From positions 3,899,471-3,963,470 of the forward strand of contig NZ_CP086111.1 in NCBI RefSeq assembly GCF_016806835.2: a stretch of DNA of 64,000 nucleotides, read 5' to 3'. The notes under the pieces are model-generated. The model saw only the letters and a list, made by a program, of their open reading frames with translations, ran no database searches and was not told the origin of the DNA. Each line of letters opens with the position of its first letter. Within the stretch, counting starts at the first letter, position 1. Below, piece by piece: positions 1-8,841 of this stretch. Position numbers and translations under genes: made by a program. Source of the stretch: Skermanella rosea (GTDB lineage: Bacteria > Pseudomonadota > Alphaproteobacteria > Azospirillales > Azospirillaceae).

Positions 1-2
1 AG

Positions 3-467
3 GTCCGCGGCGGCGGGGTCGAGGCCGTCCTCAACTATTGGAACTTCACGGCCCGGCTGAAGGCCGCGGGCCTGCGCCGGGTCGTCACGGTCGAGGAGAT
101 CGCCCGCGACCTGGGGATCCGGACCGACGTGCCGATCATCGGCTACGTCTTCCACGACGCCTGGGCCGAGGCCGATCCCGAAGCGGTCCGGGGCTTCCTC
201 CGCGCCTCCCTGAAGGCCAAGGCGATCATGCGCGAGAGCGATGCGGAGTGGCGCCGCCTGGCCCCCCTGACCAGGGCGGAGGACGACGCGACGCTGCTGG
301 CGCTCCGCGACGGCTACCGCGACGGCATCCCGACCGCCTGGAGCGATGCCGAGCGGGAGGACGCGGCCCGCGTCTACGAGATCCTCGCGAAGCTCGGCGG
401 CCGCGAACTGGTCGGCGATTCCCCGCGCCTCGCCCCCGGCACGTTCTGGACCGGATTCGATTTCTGA
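3..467 (+). CDS. ABC transporter substrate-binding protein, C-terminal part
   Basis: This frame is open from the left edge to a TGA at 465-467, so only the last ~154 residues are present. The visible part resembles the C-terminal lobe of periplasmic binding proteins of the NitT/TauT/SsuA type (segments GGGVEAVLNYWNF and PGTFWTGFDF). Such proteins deliver a small solute (sulfonate, nitrate, pyrimidine or similar) to a membrane permease. The stop codon overlaps the start of the permease gene by one base (TGATG), so the two are translationally coupled. The ATPase gene must lie upstream of the window. The ligand cannot be told from this fragment. Confidence 0.75.
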   Translation, partial: VRGGGVEAVLNYWNFTARLKAAGLRRVVTVEEIARDLGIRTDVPIIGYVFHDAWAEADPEAVRGFLRASLKAKAIMRESDAEWRRLAPLTRAEDDATLLALRDGYRDGIPTAWSDAEREDAARVYEILAKLGGRELVGDSPRLAPGTFWTGFDF

Positions 468-1222
468 TGACCTTGTCGAAGGTGGGCCGCCTGCCGGCCC
501 ACATCCTGTCGCTCCTGGTCCTGGTGGCGCTGTGGCAGGCGGCATCGATCGCGGCGGCCAGCCGCTTGCTGCCCGGGCCGGCCGCCGTCGCCGCGCGCCT
601 GGTGGACGAGGTCCTGCGGGGCGGGCTGCTTTTCGACCTCGCCGTGACGCTCGGGCGGGTCTGCGCGAGCTTCGTCATCGCGATGGCGATCGGGACGGCG
701 TTGGGGATCGCAATGGGCCGGCTCCGCCTGCTCGACCGGTTGCTGGACGGCTGGCTGGTGCTTTTCCTGAATATCCCGGCGCTGGTGACGATCATCCTGG
801 CCTATGTCTGGTTCGGCCTGACCGAGGCGGCGGCGATCTCGGCGGTCGCCGTCAACAAGATCCCCAACGTGGTCGTGACCCTGCGCGAGGGCGCCCGCGC
901 CTTGGACCGCGACTACCTGGAAATGGCCGAGGCCTATCGGCTCGGTCCGGCCAAGACCCTGCGTCACATCGTCCTGCCGCAGCTCTATCCGTTCCTGCTG
1001 GCGGCGGCGCGTTCGGGCCTCGCCCTGATCTGGAAGATCGTCCTGGTCGTGGAGCTGCTGGGCCGCAGCAACGGCATGGGCTTCCAGCTGCAGGTGCTTT
1101 TCCAGCTGTTCGACGTCACCGGCATCCTCGCCTATACCGCGGCGTTCATCATCGTCGTGCAGTTCATCGAGTTCGCCGTGCTACAGCCCCTGGAAATCAG
1201 GGCGTCGCGCTGGCGGCGCTGA
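467..1222 (+). CDS. ABC transporter permease (NitT/TauT-type)
   Basis: This 251-residue inner-membrane permease starts at the ATG that overlaps the stop of the upstream binding-protein gene. It has about six hydrophobic segments and the cytoplasmic EAA loop (EMAEAYRLGPAKTLRHIVLP, about residues 152-171), where the ATPase docks. The length is typical of SsuC/TauC-like permeases. With the preceding gene it forms the end of an ABC importer operon; the solute is unknown. A longer in-frame opening exists upstream, but it would overlap the binding-protein gene by more than 400 bases and is rejected. Confidence 0.88.
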   Translation: MTLSKVGRLPAHILSLLVLVALWQAASIAAASRLLPGPAAVAARLVDEVLRGGLLFDLAVTLGRVCASFVIAMAIGTALGIAMGRLRLLDRLLDGWLVLFLNIPALVTIILAYVWFGLTEAAAISAVAVNKIPNVVVTLREGARALDRDYLEMAEAYRLGPAKTLRHIVLPQLYPFLLAAARSGLALIWKIVLVVELLGRSNGMGFQLQVLFQLFDVTGILAYTAAFIIVVQFIEFAVLQPLEIRASRWRR

Positions 1223-1314
1223 CGCATTTATGTTGCCGACTCCCGCGGTTTTCTGGTTAAACGAATTTAACCACAAAATATTTTTTGGAACCAGAACGCG
1301 GGGTCAGACGTTAC

Positions 1315-1539
1315 ATGCCTTATGTCCTCCTGGTCGTCGCCTGTCTGACGGGCAATCCGGCGGAGTGCCGCCGACAAGAGCTTCCCCTGCCCCAGATCAC
1401 CAACGCTACCGCCTGCCATCTGGGCGGCGCCGTCCGGCTGCGCGACTGGATCGCCGAGAACAGCGGATGGAGGCTGACCGATGTCCGGTGCCTGCCCCCA
1501 CCCCATACCAATGCGCGGATCGCTTCGGCAGGAAATTAA
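1315..1539 (+). CDS. Small conserved four-cysteine protein, function unknown
   Basis: A 74-residue protein starting with MPYVLLVVACLTGNPAECR. It has a short hydrophobic N-terminus, four Cys (about residues 10, 18, 34 and 48) and the segment RDWIAENSGWRLTDVRC. This resembles a family of short alphaproteobacterial proteins of unknown function with a similar Cys spacing (recognition from memory, not searched). The ATG at 1315 is preferred over an upstream in-frame start at 1285 because the family begins close to the hydrophobic stretch. It stands alone after the ABC genes. The Cys residues could form disulfides or bind metal; nothing here decides that. Confidence 0.6.
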   Translation: MPYVLLVVACLTGNPAECRRQELPLPQITNATACHLGGAVRLRDWIAENSGWRLTDVRCLPPPHTNARIASAGN

Positions 1540-1606
1540 CAGTTTGGTTACAGAGGATAGTTAACGTCAGGCCTTGAACAGTATTACTCCCCAGAGGGTC
1601 AGCCCC

Positions 1607-1939
1607 ATGGTGCAGCAAGACGACGTGATCGAACGGACTTCGATCGTGACCTATGCCCTGCTCGAGGAATTGCACACGGTTCTCGCCGATTCCGCCAAGC
1701 CTGACGAAACCAGCCTTGGCGTCATCATGGGACTGGCGATGTTCCTGGACGAGAAGATCGGCCCGATGCGGTCCCAGAAGCTGATGTCGCAGGCGCCCGG
1801 CATCATCCTGAAGACCGACGCCCACGTGACGGACGAGTTGATGCAGCGCTTCGCTCCCGTCCTGCGCGCCTTCGGCACCCATCTGGCGGACTTCGCCACC
1901 GCGGCGGCACCGGCCCGGCCGCTCACGAAGGTCATCTGA
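1607..1939 (+). CDS. Hypothetical protein, 110 aa
   Basis: Not recognised. It is a mostly helical, soluble-looking protein with no signal peptide or membrane segment. The ATG at 1607 (MVQQDDVIERTSIVTYALLE) is chosen over a TTG at 1574 in the same frame. Codon use is GC-rich like its neighbours and the frame is followed at once by a strong hairpin terminator, which supports it being a real single-gene unit. No domain can be named. Confidence 0.55.
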   Translation: MVQQDDVIERTSIVTYALLEELHTVLADSAKPDETSLGVIMGLAMFLDEKIGPMRSQKLMSQAPGIILKTDAHVTDELMQRFAPVLRAFGTHLADFATAAAPARPLTKVI

Positions 1940-1948
1940 CGGCGGATC

Positions 1949-1982
1949 GCCGACCACCGCGGGCCGGCCCGCGGTGGTCGGC
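1949..1982. terminator. Perfect 34-bp palindromic terminator hairpin
   Basis: Positions 1949-1982 form an uninterrupted perfect palindrome starting GCCGACCACCGCGGG. It lies 10 bases after the stop of the 110-aa gene and can fold as a very stable GC-rich stem. No T-tract follows, so it is called on structure and position only. Confidence 0.65.
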
Positions 1983-2073
1983 CGAAAGCGTCGCGGGACC
2001 TTCGCGGCCCACGACGCGCCGGACCGAAGCTGATATACTCCCGCGCGAAGCGCAACCGGGCGGGAGGCAGCTC

Positions 2074-2397
2074 ATGGACTGGCTCGTCACTCTCGGCATC
2101 GCCGTCGCCGCGGCGGGGACGGTCTTCGTCCTCGTGATCGGTATCGCCGTGCACGATCTGCGCGGCCACCTGAGACGCGGCATCTCGGACGCATCGACCC
2201 GCCAGGCCAAGTCCCTACGCAAGGTGACCGAGAACATGGCCACCGTCCAGAAGGAACTGCGGGAAGCCCAGGCGCAAATCCAGTCACTGGTCCGCGCGAA
2301 CCGCAGGCTGAGCAACCGGCTCGCCGAACTGTCGGCCCGCGTCGACGCCGAGGACGACGGCGTGATGATGGACGACGACGACCGGGTGCTGCATTGA
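2074..2397 (+). CDS. Membrane-anchored coiled-coil protein, function unknown
   Basis: A 107-residue protein with one N-terminal transmembrane helix (about residues 4-25), then a heptad-like coiled coil (LRKVTENMATVQKELREAQ onward) and an acidic tail (DDGVMMDDDD). The predicted topology is an inner-membrane anchor with a cytoplasmic coiled coil. The start follows a good Shine-Dalgarno (GGGAGG at about 2060-2065). No family is recognised; such proteins are often scaffold or envelope factors, but that is only inference. Confidence 0.6.
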   Translation: MDWLVTLGIAVAAAGTVFVLVIGIAVHDLRGHLRRGISDASTRQAKSLRKVTENMATVQKELREAQAQIQSLVRANRRLSNRLAELSARVDAEDDGVMMDDDDRVLH

Positions 2398-2449
2398 GCC
2401 GTTCCCAAGCGTTACCCTGCCGACCGTCTTCCCCCTCCCAACCGTCGGT

Positions 2450-3304
2450 ATGAACGTGACCACACAGCACCAAGTCCTGCCGGACGCAGCCCTTGAACGC
2501 GCGCGCTGGACCGCCAGCGGACCGGCCTGGGACCGCTGGTCGGACCCGATGGCGGACATGGCCGACCGGTTGAACCTGCCGCTCCTCGACGCGTGCGGCG
2601 TGATGCCGGGCGAGGCCGTGCTCGACCTCGCGTCCGGCGCCGGGGAGCCGGCCCTGAGTGCCGCCAAGCGCGTGGGTCCCGGCGGGAGCGTGCACGGCGT
2701 GGACCTGGTCGAGGCGATGCTGGCCGGCGCCGTCCGGCGCGCGTCGGCCTTCGACGGGCCGCCGCCGCGGTTCACCGTCGGCGACATGACGGCCCTGCCG
2801 TTCGCGGACGGGCAGTTCGACCGGGTGACCTGCCGGTTCGGCATCATGTTCGTACCCGACACCCGGGCGTGCCTGGCCGAGACGGTGCGGGTCCTTCGCC
2901 CCCACGGCAAGGCGGCCTTCATGGTCTGGGGACCGCTGGCGGACAACACCCTGTTCCGCGAACTGGATCAGGCGGTGACGGAGATCCTGGGCCCGGACCC
3001 GACCAACGCCCTGGCTCCCCTGTTCCGCTTCGACCAGCCGGGAACCCTTGCCCGGCTGATGGAGGAGAGCGGACTGCGCAACGTTTCGGAGCAGTCGCTC
3101 CGCCCGACCGCCCGGGTGCCGCTGGAAAAGCCGTTCTGGCGCGCCTCGCTGGACATGGCCTTCGCGCCCCGGATCTCGGCGGCACCGGCGGACATCCGGG
3201 AACGTCTGGACGCGGCGGTCACCGCGCATTTCGCCGCCCTGTCGGTCGAAGGCATCTGCGCGCTCCACCTGCACGCGATGATCGTTTCCGGGGAGAGGGG
3301 CTGA
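2450..3304 (+). CDS. Class I SAM-dependent methyltransferase
   Basis: A 284-residue cytoplasmic methyltransferase. Motif I, the SAM-binding glycine loop, is visible as VLDLASGAGEPAL (about residues 60-72). It is followed by the acidic loop GVDLVEAML and the motif around FTVGDMTALPFADGQFD that is typical of Methyltransf_11/25 proteins of the UbiE/arsenite-methyltransferase-like class. The substrate cannot be inferred and no pathway partner lies next to it. It runs convergently into the PAS protein gene, 31 bases away. Confidence 0.8.
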   Translation: MNVTTQHQVLPDAALERARWTASGPAWDRWSDPMADMADRLNLPLLDACGVMPGEAVLDLASGAGEPALSAAKRVGPGGSVHGVDLVEAMLAGAVRRASAFDGPPPRFTVGDMTALPFADGQFDRVTCRFGIMFVPDTRACLAETVRVLRPHGKAAFMVWGPLADNTLFRELDQAVTEILGPDPTNALAPLFRFDQPGTLARLMEESGLRNVSEQSLRPTARVPLEKPFWRASLDMAFAPRISAAPADIRERLDAAVTAHFAALSVEGICALHLHAMIVSGERG

Positions 3305-3335
3305 CGACCCGGCCCGGCCGGCCGCCCCAGCCACT

Positions 3336-3854
3336 TCAGCACTCCCGGCCGTGGGGGTCGAGCACCATCAGGATGCCGAGGATCATGGCCGTGGAGCCAT
3401 CCGGCCCGGCCAAGGGCAGCAGAAGCTCCTCGAAATTCAGGTAGTCCCGGCCGCACCAGCCCAGGTCGCCCGAGCGGTACCGTGGCTCCTGGGTCAGCAC
3501 GACCTCCCTCGCCCGGGCGACGGCGGAAAGCCGCTGGGCCTCGGGAAGGCCGGCCCCCAAGGGCTGCCCGGTCATGGGGCGGCGCAGCAGCCAGGACAGC
3601 TTCGCGCCGGCCACGCGGTGGGTGAACCAGGGCTCACCGTCATGCACGTTGAGCAGAAGGATGTTCTGCAGCGGCGCCGGAAAGTCGGCGGGATCGATGT
3701 CGCGCCGCCGGGGCAGCGCCATGCCGGGCGGGCATCGGGACAGCCAATACCCGTGGAGACGCTTCAGGCTGACGTTGGCCTGCCGGGGAAATCGCCACCC
3801 GGAAAGGAAGACACCGTCCTGGCGGCTCTGCTCGATGGCTGTAAAAGGGCTCAT
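3336..3854 (-). CDS. PAS domain-containing protein (alphaproteobacterial PAS_5 type)
   Basis: A 172-residue protein with the order typical of the PAS_5 family: LLHGYW-like N-terminal region (LKRLHGYWLSRCPPGMALPRR), DIDPADFPAPLQNILLLNV, then the PAS core ending in ILMVLDPHG. These single-domain proteins are common in Rhodospirillales and have no attached output domain; their signalling role is mostly unknown. The ATG at 3854 is preferred to a GTG at 3875 because an AGGGTGG sequence sits at suitable spacing. It is divergent from the phospholipase D gene. Confidence 0.75.
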   Translation of the reverse strand: MSPFTAIEQSRQDGVFLSGWRFPRQANVSLKRLHGYWLSRCPPGMALPRRRDIDPADFPAPLQNILLLNVHDGEPWFTHRVAGAKLSWLLRRPMTGQPLGAGLPEAQRLSAVARAREVVLTQEPRYRSGDLGWCGRDYLNFEELLLPLAGPDGSTAMILGILMVLDPHGREC

Positions 3855-4065
3855 GGACACCACCCTATCGGCCACTGCATTTAATGTCCAGATAATCGTT
3901 AATTGTATCTAAATCCAAACGTTCCCTATGGCGGGCGTGCCACAAAAATTCGATTTCGAAGTACTGCGATCGCCGATCAGCGAAGGAAAAGGAACGACAA
4001 AGCGGTTGGGGAGTTTAACGAACACCGCTCACCGTTCCGGCCAAAAACAAGACCAGAGTCCAGCC

Positions 4066-5631
4066 ATGTCAGTTACGAGACCGATTCTTGTTCCAGGCCG
4101 AACCTGTTGGCGCACCGAAAAGGCCAACCGTCTCGCCCTGATCATCGATGCCTGCGATTATTTCGCGGCGGCGAAATCGGCGATCGCCCGCGCCCGTCAC
4201 TCGATCTACATGATCGGCTGGGATTTCGACCTGCGGCTCAAGCTCGACCAGGGCAACCCCGACGTGGAGGAACCGGACGAGCTCGGCGCCTTCCTGAAGC
4301 ACACGGTGAACAGCCGGCCGGGGCTGCAGGCCTATATCCTGAAATGGGACATGGCGCTGCTGTTCACGCTCAGCCGCCAGATCCTGCCGATCCTGGCGCT
4401 CGACCTGATGACGCAGCGGCGCATCCATTTCCGGCTGGACGCCCAGCATCCGGCCGGGGCCGCCCACCACCAGAAGATCATCGTGATCGACGACGCGCTG
4501 GCCTTCTGCGGCGGCATCGACATGACCGACTCGCGCTGGGACACCCGCGACCACGCGCCGGACGACGAGCACCGCCGGCTGCCCGACGGGTCGCCCTACG
4601 GCCCGTTCCACGACGTCACCACCGCGGTGGACGGGGACGCGGCCCGCGCCCTCGGCGAACTGGCCCGGGAACGCTGGTTCCGCGCCACCGGAGCCCGGCT
4701 TCCACCGCCCCCGCCCGGCGAGCTCGACCCCTGGCCGGACCGGCTGAAGGTGACCCTGCGGGATATCCCCATCTCGATCGCGCGTACCTCGCCGCGCCAC
4801 GGCAAGTTCGAAGAAGTCCGCGAGATCGAGCGGCTCTACCTCGCAGCCCTGATGGCCGCGAAGCATACGGTCTACATGGAAAGCCAGTACATGGCGTCGC
4901 ACGCGATCCGCGATGCCATCATCAAGCGGCTGCGCGAGCCGGACGGCCCGGAGATCGTCATCGTCAACCCGATGACGGCCGACGGCTGGCTGGAGCAGTC
5001 CGCCATGGACACCGCACGGTCCATGATGGTGCGGCAGATCCGCGACGAGGATCGCCATGGCCGGTTCCGCATCTACTACCCCGTCAACGCGGCCGGGACG
5101 GACATCTATGTACACGCCAAGGTGGTCGCGGTCGACGACTGGTTCCTGCGGGTCGGTTCGTCCAACCTCAACAACCGGTCCATGGGCTTCGACACCGAAT
5201 GCGACCTCGCGATCGAGGCGATCGAGGGCGACGATGCCGCCGACCGGATCCGGGAAGCCGTGACCAACTTCCGCAACGACCTGATCGCGGAACACCTGGG
5301 CGTGTCCATCGCGACGGTGGAGGAGCGGTTCGCCGCCGGCCAGTCCCTGGTCGAGGTCATCGACGGGTTGCGGTCCGAGGAGGGGCGGACGCTTGTCCCG
5401 TTGAAGATCGAGGAACTGAACGAGGTCCAGGAGCAGGTGGTCGAGGCCCGGCTCCTCGACCCCGAGCGCCCGAAGCAGATCGAACGCACCCTGACCCACG
5501 TGGTCAAGAGATATGCCACCCGGCCGAACCTTGCGGCGCTGGGCGCCGTGGCCGGACTGGGCATCGCTGCCATTGCCGGCAGCCGCCTCTATGCCAGGCG
5601 TTTCACGGCCCGGCGCGGCAAGGATCGCTGA
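4066..5631 (+). CDS. Phospholipase D family protein (cardiolipin synthase-like)
   Basis: A 521-residue member of the PLD superfamily with two HxKxxxxD motifs: H135-Q-K137 to D142 (HQKIIVID) and H350-A-K352 to D357 (HAKVVAVD), the latter followed by GSSNLNNRSMG. These motifs build one active site for phosphodiester cleavage or transphosphatidylation. A hydrophobic C-terminal segment (about residues 485-505) followed by Arg/Lys suggests membrane anchoring. The ATG at 4066 is chosen because the PLD domain starts soon after it; an upstream in-frame ATG at 3928 adds 46 residues of low-complexity sequence. It could be a phospholipase D or a cardiolipin-synthase relative. Confidence 0.82.
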   Translation: MSVTRPILVPGRTCWRTEKANRLALIIDACDYFAAAKSAIARARHSIYMIGWDFDLRLKLDQGNPDVEEPDELGAFLKHTVNSRPGLQAYILKWDMALLFTLSRQILPILALDLMTQRRIHFRLDAQHPAGAAHHQKIIVIDDALAFCGGIDMTDSRWDTRDHAPDDEHRRLPDGSPYGPFHDVTTAVDGDAARALGELARERWFRATGARLPPPPPGELDPWPDRLKVTLRDIPISIARTSPRHGKFEEVREIERLYLAALMAAKHTVYMESQYMASHAIRDAIIKRLREPDGPEIVIVNPMTADGWLEQSAMDTARSMMVRQIRDEDRHGRFRIYYPVNAAGTDIYVHAKVVAVDDWFLRVGSSNLNNRSMGFDTECDLAIEAIEGDDAADRIREAVTNFRNDLIAEHLGVSIATVEERFAAGQSLVEVIDGLRSEEGRTLVPLKIEELNEVQEQVVEARLLDPERPKQIERTLTHVVKRYATRPNLAALGAVAGLGIAAIAGSRLYARRFTARRGKDR

Positions 5632-5689
5632 ACGGCGGTCCCGCGGCACGCCCGGCATCGAACGGAATGATTGGGAAGGATCGAAGGAT

Positions 5690-6550
5690 ATGCAAGGCAG
5701 ACGGTATCAGGACAGCTATGGGACCTGGGGCGGATCGGCCGCCCCCGTCGCCGGAACGGAAATAATCGAGTATCGCCGCATCGCCTGGTCGGCGGTTTTC
5801 GCCGGCGTGGTGGTGGCGCTGGCGCTCAATCTCGTGCTGGCCATCCTTGGCATCGGCATCGGGCTGACCACCATCGATCCTGCCCAAGCGGATTCGCCGC
5901 AGGCCTCCACCCTGGGTATCGCGGCGACCCTGTGGTGGATCGTCAGCGCCCTGATCTCCATTGCGGCGGGCGGTTGGGTGGCGGGCCGGATGGCCGGCAT
6001 GCCGACGCGGGTCGACGGCGCGCTGCACGGCCTGATCACCTGGGGCATCGCCACGCTGCTGCTGTTCTGGCTGCTGACCAGCGCGGTCGGAAGCCTGATC
6101 GGGGGCACCTTCTCGGTCGTCGGCAACGCGCTCTCGACCGCCACGCAGGAAGCGACCCAGGCGGCGGGACAGACCGATCCGGGCACGGCCCAGGGCATCC
6201 AGGAACAGGCCCGCGCCCTGCTCGCCCCCGAGGGCGGATCGCTGCCGCAGGGTGCGCTCGACACCCTGAGCCGGATCGCCCGCGGCGACGTCTCCCAGGA
6301 GGAGTTGCAGTCCGCCGCGACCCGCCTTGCCGAACAGGCCGGAATTCCCCAGGAACAGGCCCGGCAGACCATCGACAACCTGCGCCAGCAATATGCCCAG
6401 ACGGCCGAGCAGGCCACCCAGGCGGCGCAAGCCACCGCCGACACGGTGTCGTCGGCGGCCCTGTGGTCGTTCCTGGCATTGGTGCTCGGCGCCCTCGCCG
6501 GGTCGCTCGGCGGCATGGCGGGCGCCCCGGCCGGCTGGGACCGCTACTGA
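5690..6550 (+). CDS. Polytopic membrane protein (PhnA-like annotated family), function unknown
   Basis: A 286-residue membrane protein. Residues about 30-60, 75-100 and 115-145 are strongly hydrophobic and carry small-residue/Gly motifs (AAGGWVAGRMAG). A soluble Ala/Gln-rich helical region follows (about 150-255), and a last membrane helix (WSFLALVLGALAGSLGG) near the C-terminus. Alphaproteobacterial relatives are often labelled PhnA-like, but there is no resemblance to phosphonate enzymes. The start has GGAAGGATCGAAGGAT upstream. It sits 58 bases after the PLD gene in the same direction and may share its transcript. Confidence 0.65.
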   Translation: MQGRRYQDSYGTWGGSAAPVAGTEIIEYRRIAWSAVFAGVVVALALNLVLAILGIGIGLTTIDPAQADSPQASTLGIAATLWWIVSALISIAAGGWVAGRMAGMPTRVDGALHGLITWGIATLLLFWLLTSAVGSLIGGTFSVVGNALSTATQEATQAAGQTDPGTAQGIQEQARALLAPEGGSLPQGALDTLSRIARGDVSQEELQSAATRLAEQAGIPQEQARQTIDNLRQQYAQTAEQATQAAQATADTVSSAALWSFLALVLGALAGSLGGMAGAPAGWDRY

Positions 6551-6637
6551 CGAGCCGGGAGCGGCGTTTACCCCGCCTTCATCGGTTTCTGGCAGCCATG
6601 TCGTCACACTTCAGCGGCGGCATGGCTCCAGACGACG

Positions 6638-7126
6638 ATGTTTTCCCGGTTGCGCTTCCTGGCGGTCGCCGCCCTCCTGGTTCCGTGCGGTAGCCTGCCC
6701 GGAGCCGTGGCGCAGGACGGGCCGCCGCCGGCCATCGTCCTGGCCGAGCCGCCCGGCCCGGTGGCCGGCCTGACGATCGCGGGACACATCGACCGAATCG
6801 CGATCGGCCCGGAGATCGTGATCGAGGGCTGGGGCCTGCTGTCGCCGGCTCCCGCCGGGCCGCCGGAAACCTGGCTTCCCGGGTCCGTCCGGATCCACAG
6901 CGACCTGGACGTCCGCGGGGTCGCGGCCCGCCGGGTGGAACGGCCGGACGTGGTTTCCGTCGTGGGCGATCCGGACTTGCGCTTCTCCGGCTTCGTCATC
7001 ACGCTCGTGCCGGGACGAGGCTTGAAGCCCGGCGGCTTCACGTTGTGCGTGACGACGGACGACCCGGTCTATGGCCGGTTCCGCATGCACGACAATCCGC
7101 GGGTGCCCTGCCCCGTCGCGCCGTAG
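6638..7126 (+). CDS. Secreted hypothetical protein
   Basis: A 162-residue protein with a clear Sec signal peptide (MFSRLRFLAVAALLVPCGS, probable cleavage after AVAQ or AQD). The mature part is beta-rich and Pro/Gly-rich with two Cys near the C-terminus (LCVTTDD and RVPCPVAP) that could pair in the periplasm. No family is recognised. It converges on the SLT/SPOR lipoprotein gene with 6 bases between the stops. Confidence 0.55.
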   Translation: MFSRLRFLAVAALLVPCGSLPGAVAQDGPPPAIVLAEPPGPVAGLTIAGHIDRIAIGPEIVIEGWGLLSPAPAGPPETWLPGSVRIHSDLDVRGVAARRVERPDVVSVVGDPDLRFSGFVITLVPGRGLKPGGFTLCVTTDDPVYGRFRMHDNPRVPCPVAP

Positions 7127-7132
7127 CCGGTT

Positions 7133-8182
7133 TCAGGAAGGGGAGACCGTCATGCAGGCCGAGCCCTGGCTGGTCAGCCGCGCGCAGGCCCGGTCGGCGC
7201 TCGCCGAGGTGACGCCGAGGAGCCGGGCGCGGTAGAGGCGTCCGGCCGGCGTATTGACTTCCATGACATAGACCCGCGCCGGGGTCAGGAGGTCGGGAAC
7301 GGCGCGGCGCGCATCCTCCACCGCCTTGTTGCTCTCCGTCGGCGAGCGGAAGGCGCCAACCTGGATGCCCCAATCCCCGGCCGGGCCGCCGGCCGGAACC
7401 ATGGCGACCTGCTGGATGGGTGCCGCCGGGATCGGGGCGATCGGAACCGGGGCGGCGCTGGCGGTAACGACCGGGCGCGCGCGCGGCGGCGGAGCGGCCA
7501 CCGCGACCACGGTCCTGGACGGGATGGTCCGGGGCTGGATGGCCGGAGGAGTCGCCGCGGCATACATCGTGTCGGTGACGCGCCGCGAGGGGTGGATGCC
7601 GTCGATCTGCGGCGAGATCATCGCGACGTAGTTCCGGGTCTCCGACGGCAGCCCGCGGTCGCCGGTCAGATATTCCCCGTACCGGCCGGGGCCGGCATTG
7701 TAGGCGGCGAGGAAGCCGGGCGAGCCGAACTTCTCGTACATCTCCCGCAGGTAGGCGGTGCCGGCCAGTATGTTGTCGCGCGGCTCGAACGGGTCGGAGC
7801 CCAGCCCGTGCTTGATGCGCAGCTCCTCGTAGGTGGAAGGCATGACCTGCATCAGCCCCATGGCGCCGGCCCGGCTGACGATCGGGCGCCCGTTCATGTG
7901 GGTCCGGCCGCCGCTCTCGACCTTCATCACCGCCCTGATCCAGGGTTCCGGCACGTCGAACCGCTGCGACGCCTCCGCGATGTGTGAGGCCCAGGGATCG
8001 CCCGCGAGGCCGCCGGCGTAGCCGCCCTGCGCCGCCGGACCCGTGCGGTCCGAAGGCGAGCTGGAGCAGCCGCTCAGCAGCGCCGCGGCGATACCGATGG
8101 CGATCCCGACGACCATGCCGCGAGGAACTGGGCCGCGAAGAAGTCGGGCCGGATCTTCAGGGGGCGGCGTCGGTATCGGCAT
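7133..8182 (-). CDS. Lytic murein transglycosylase lipoprotein with SLT and SPOR domains
   Basis: A 349-residue envelope protein. Residues about 20-39 form a lipoprotein signal ending in the lipobox LLSGC. The SLT domain (about 70-180) has the catalytic Glu in AVMKVESGG and the hallmark segments MGLMQVMPSTYEEL and AAYNAGPGRYGEYL. A Pro/Ala-rich linker leads to a C-terminal SPOR domain (WGIQVGAFRSPTESNKAVEDA onward) that binds denuded septal glycan strands. It probably cleaves peptidoglycan at the division site. It is monocistronic and convergent with the preceding gene. Confidence 0.85.
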   Translation of the reverse strand: MPIPTPPPEDPARLLRGPVPRGMVVGIAIGIAAALLSGCSSSPSDRTGPAAQGGYAGGLAGDPWASHIAEASQRFDVPEPWIRAVMKVESGGRTHMNGRPIVSRAGAMGLMQVMPSTYEELRIKHGLGSDPFEPRDNILAGTAYLREMYEKFGSPGFLAAYNAGPGRYGEYLTGDRGLPSETRNYVAMISPQIDGIHPSRRVTDTMYAAATPPAIQPRTIPSRTVVAVAAPPPRARPVVTASAAPVPIAPIPAAPIQQVAMVPAGGPAGDWGIQVGAFRSPTESNKAVEDARRAVPDLLTPARVYVMEVNTPAGRLYRARLLGVTSASADRACARLTSQGSACMTVSPS

Positions 8183-8361
8183 GGTTCAACGGGCTTATAA
8201 AGACGAGGATATAAGTTCATAATATCGTTTGGGGTTTCCGGTCAATAAAATCCTCCCGCATGGCCCCTGCCCCACCCCCGCCGGAATCGGGGGATAAACC
8301 AATGCGCGAGTCCCCCGGCGGCCGCGTGGGGCGGCCGCCGGGCGCCGTCCGGGACGGGCGG

Positions 8362-8766
8362 TCAGTACCCGTAGGAATGCTGCTGGGGCTGATGCTCCCC
8401 GCCACCCTCGTGGTGGTGATGGCCGTCGTGATGGTGGCCCTCGTGGTGATGGCCGTGATGCTCCCCGTCCTGCTGGCCGCCTTCGGTCACGGAGAGGGCG
8501 AGGTCGGGGAAGCTGCGCTCGACGATGCCGATCAGGACCTCGATGCGGTCGGCGGCATGGTCGGCCTTGGCCTGGAGCTCGTCGTACCGGCGGCGCAGCT
8601 CGTCCAGTTCGGTCCGCGCGGCGTCGCGCTCCTCCACCACGGTGCGGTGCTCGTAACGCTGTTCGTCCAGCTTCTTCGACACGCTGTCGATCACCTGATC
8701 GATGCGCGCGAGGGCACTGTCCAGCTTCGATGCCTGGCTGTCGGAAGAATGCTGAAAGTCGCTCAT
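8362..8766 (-). CDS. Coiled-coil protein with histidine-rich C-terminal tail
   Basis: A 134-residue protein: residues about 10-80 are a charged coiled coil (KLDSALARIDQVIDSVSKKL onward, DUF4164-like in style), then about 35 residues dominated by His (GHHHEGHHHDGHHHHEGG). The His tail suggests binding of a divalent metal such as Ni, Co or Zn; this is inference from composition. The ATG at 8766 (MSDFQHSSDS) is preferred over a further upstream ATG because it begins the conserved coiled-coil part. No metal transporter or metallochaperone gene lies next to it. Confidence 0.6.
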   Translation of the reverse strand: MSDFQHSSDSQASKLDSALARIDQVIDSVSKKLDEQRYEHRTVVEERDAARTELDELRRRYDELQAKADHAADRIEVLIGIVERSFPDLALSVTEGGQQDGEHHGHHHEGHHHDGHHHHEGGGEHQPQQHSYGY

Positions 8767-8841
8767 GCTGATCTGCTTTGCCTGTCTGAAGGTGCCCCTT
8801 GGCGCGGCCATTGATCGCGCGCGCCCGATACCGGGTCAACC

